Shown here: piece after piece, positions 15,678-15,848 of the stretch
Numbering within the stretch: the stretch's first letter is position 1
Layout: the number at the start of each line of letters is the position of its first letter
Assembly (NCBI GenBank): GCA_020349865.1
Contig: CP070700.1
Span: 87,322 to 103,169 of the forward strand
Reading direction: 5' to 3'
DNA length: 15,848 bases
From: Desulfobacteraceae bacterium
GTDB taxonomy: Bacteria > Desulfobacterota > DSM-4660 > Desulfatiglandales > Desulfatiglandaceae
Position numbers and translations under genes: made by a program
The notes under the pieces: generated by a model
Seen by the model: the letters and a program-made list of their open reading frames with translations, nothing else
Told to the model about the DNA's origin: nothing
The model's database searches: none

Positions 15678-15848
15678 CTAATTATTAGAGGACTTCATCA
15701 ACTCATATTTCCTGATATTTCGATCCGCTAACTCCTGAAGTTCCTTTACATGCCCGCCCCCATCTTGCCCGAGCAAGTGCTTGAACCGTGCCTGAGACTT
15801 GAGGTATTCGGCTACTGACAATTTCTTTTTTATCTTACGTACCCGTGC
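15678..15848 (-). CDS. 2-oxoacid:ferredoxin oxidoreductase beta subunit, C-terminal end
   Basis: Only the last 56 codons lie in the window, ending at a TAG at 15678-15680; the 5' part is outside. The stretch KKKLSVAEYLKSQARFKHL resembles the conserved C-terminal tail of the thiamine-diphosphate-binding beta subunit of 2-oxoacid (pyruvate or 2-ketoisovalerate type):ferredoxin oxidoreductases, where V-E-E-Y-L-K-x-Q-x-R-F-x-H-L is usual. These enzymes oxidise 2-oxoacids to acyl-CoA with ferredoxin as acceptor, mainly in anaerobes. Being upstream of an amino acid dehydrogenase, it would fit oxidation of the resulting branched-chain 2-oxoacids. With so few residues the call is probable rather than certain, and the substrate is unknown. 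Confidence 0.65.
   Translation of the reverse strand, partial: ARVRKIKKKLSVAEYLKSQARFKHLLGQDGGGHVKELQELADRNIRKYELMKSSNN

Overview
The window is a stretch of bacterial chromosome in which every intact gene reads on the minus strand, so transcription runs from high to low coordinates. The gene content is arginine and branched-chain amino acid catabolism next to a 2-oxoacid:ferredoxin oxidoreductase, with degenerate GC-rich intergenic repeats. This suggests an anaerobic, amino-acid-using bacterium, possibly of the Desulfobacterota (sulfate-reducing or syntrophic deltaproteobacterial type). The taxonomy is inference; no rRNA or other marker gene is present.

Layout in order of transcription: (1) 15848-15678, C-terminal end of a probable 2-oxoacid:ferredoxin oxidoreductase beta subunit. 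(2) 15393-4819, a run of ten genes: PpnP-type nucleoside phosphorylase, DUF362 protein, leucine-type amino acid dehydrogenase, carbamate kinase, ornithine aminotransferase, ornithine carbamoyltransferase-like protein, arginine deiminase, class III aminotransferase, arginase/agmatinase-type ureohydrolase, and a second guanidine-modifying enzyme of the DDAH/amidinotransferase type. (3) 4620-1720, a polar amino acid ABC importer (binding protein, permease, ATPase) with its own sigma70-like promoter, a terminator plus a palindromic repeat after the binding-protein gene, and a terminator at the end. (4) 1719-1095, a gene-poor stretch holding a frameshifted remnant of an acyl-CoA synthetase on the plus strand. 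(5) 1094-1, the N-terminal part of an MFS transporter that runs off the window.

Taken together, the importer probably brings in arginine or a related guanidino/cationic amino acid. Arginine deiminase (and the DDAH-like enzyme, perhaps from methylated arginine) would give citrulline. Carbamoyltransferase would then give ornithine and carbamoyl phosphate, carbamate kinase would recover ATP, and ornithine aminotransferase would give glutamate semialdehyde. The dehydrogenase and the oxidoreductase would handle 2-oxoacids from branched-chain amino acids.

The most interesting observation is that three enzymes of the guanidino/ureido block carry substitutions at normally conserved active-site motif positions: EGGN for EGGD in the deiminase, HPVQ and HPLP for HPCQ and HCLP in the carbamoyltransferase, and SNA for SHA in the ureohydrolase. 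Together with two distinct guanidine-modifying enzymes in one run, this raises the possibility of an altered or modified substrate. That is a hypothesis, not a demonstration.
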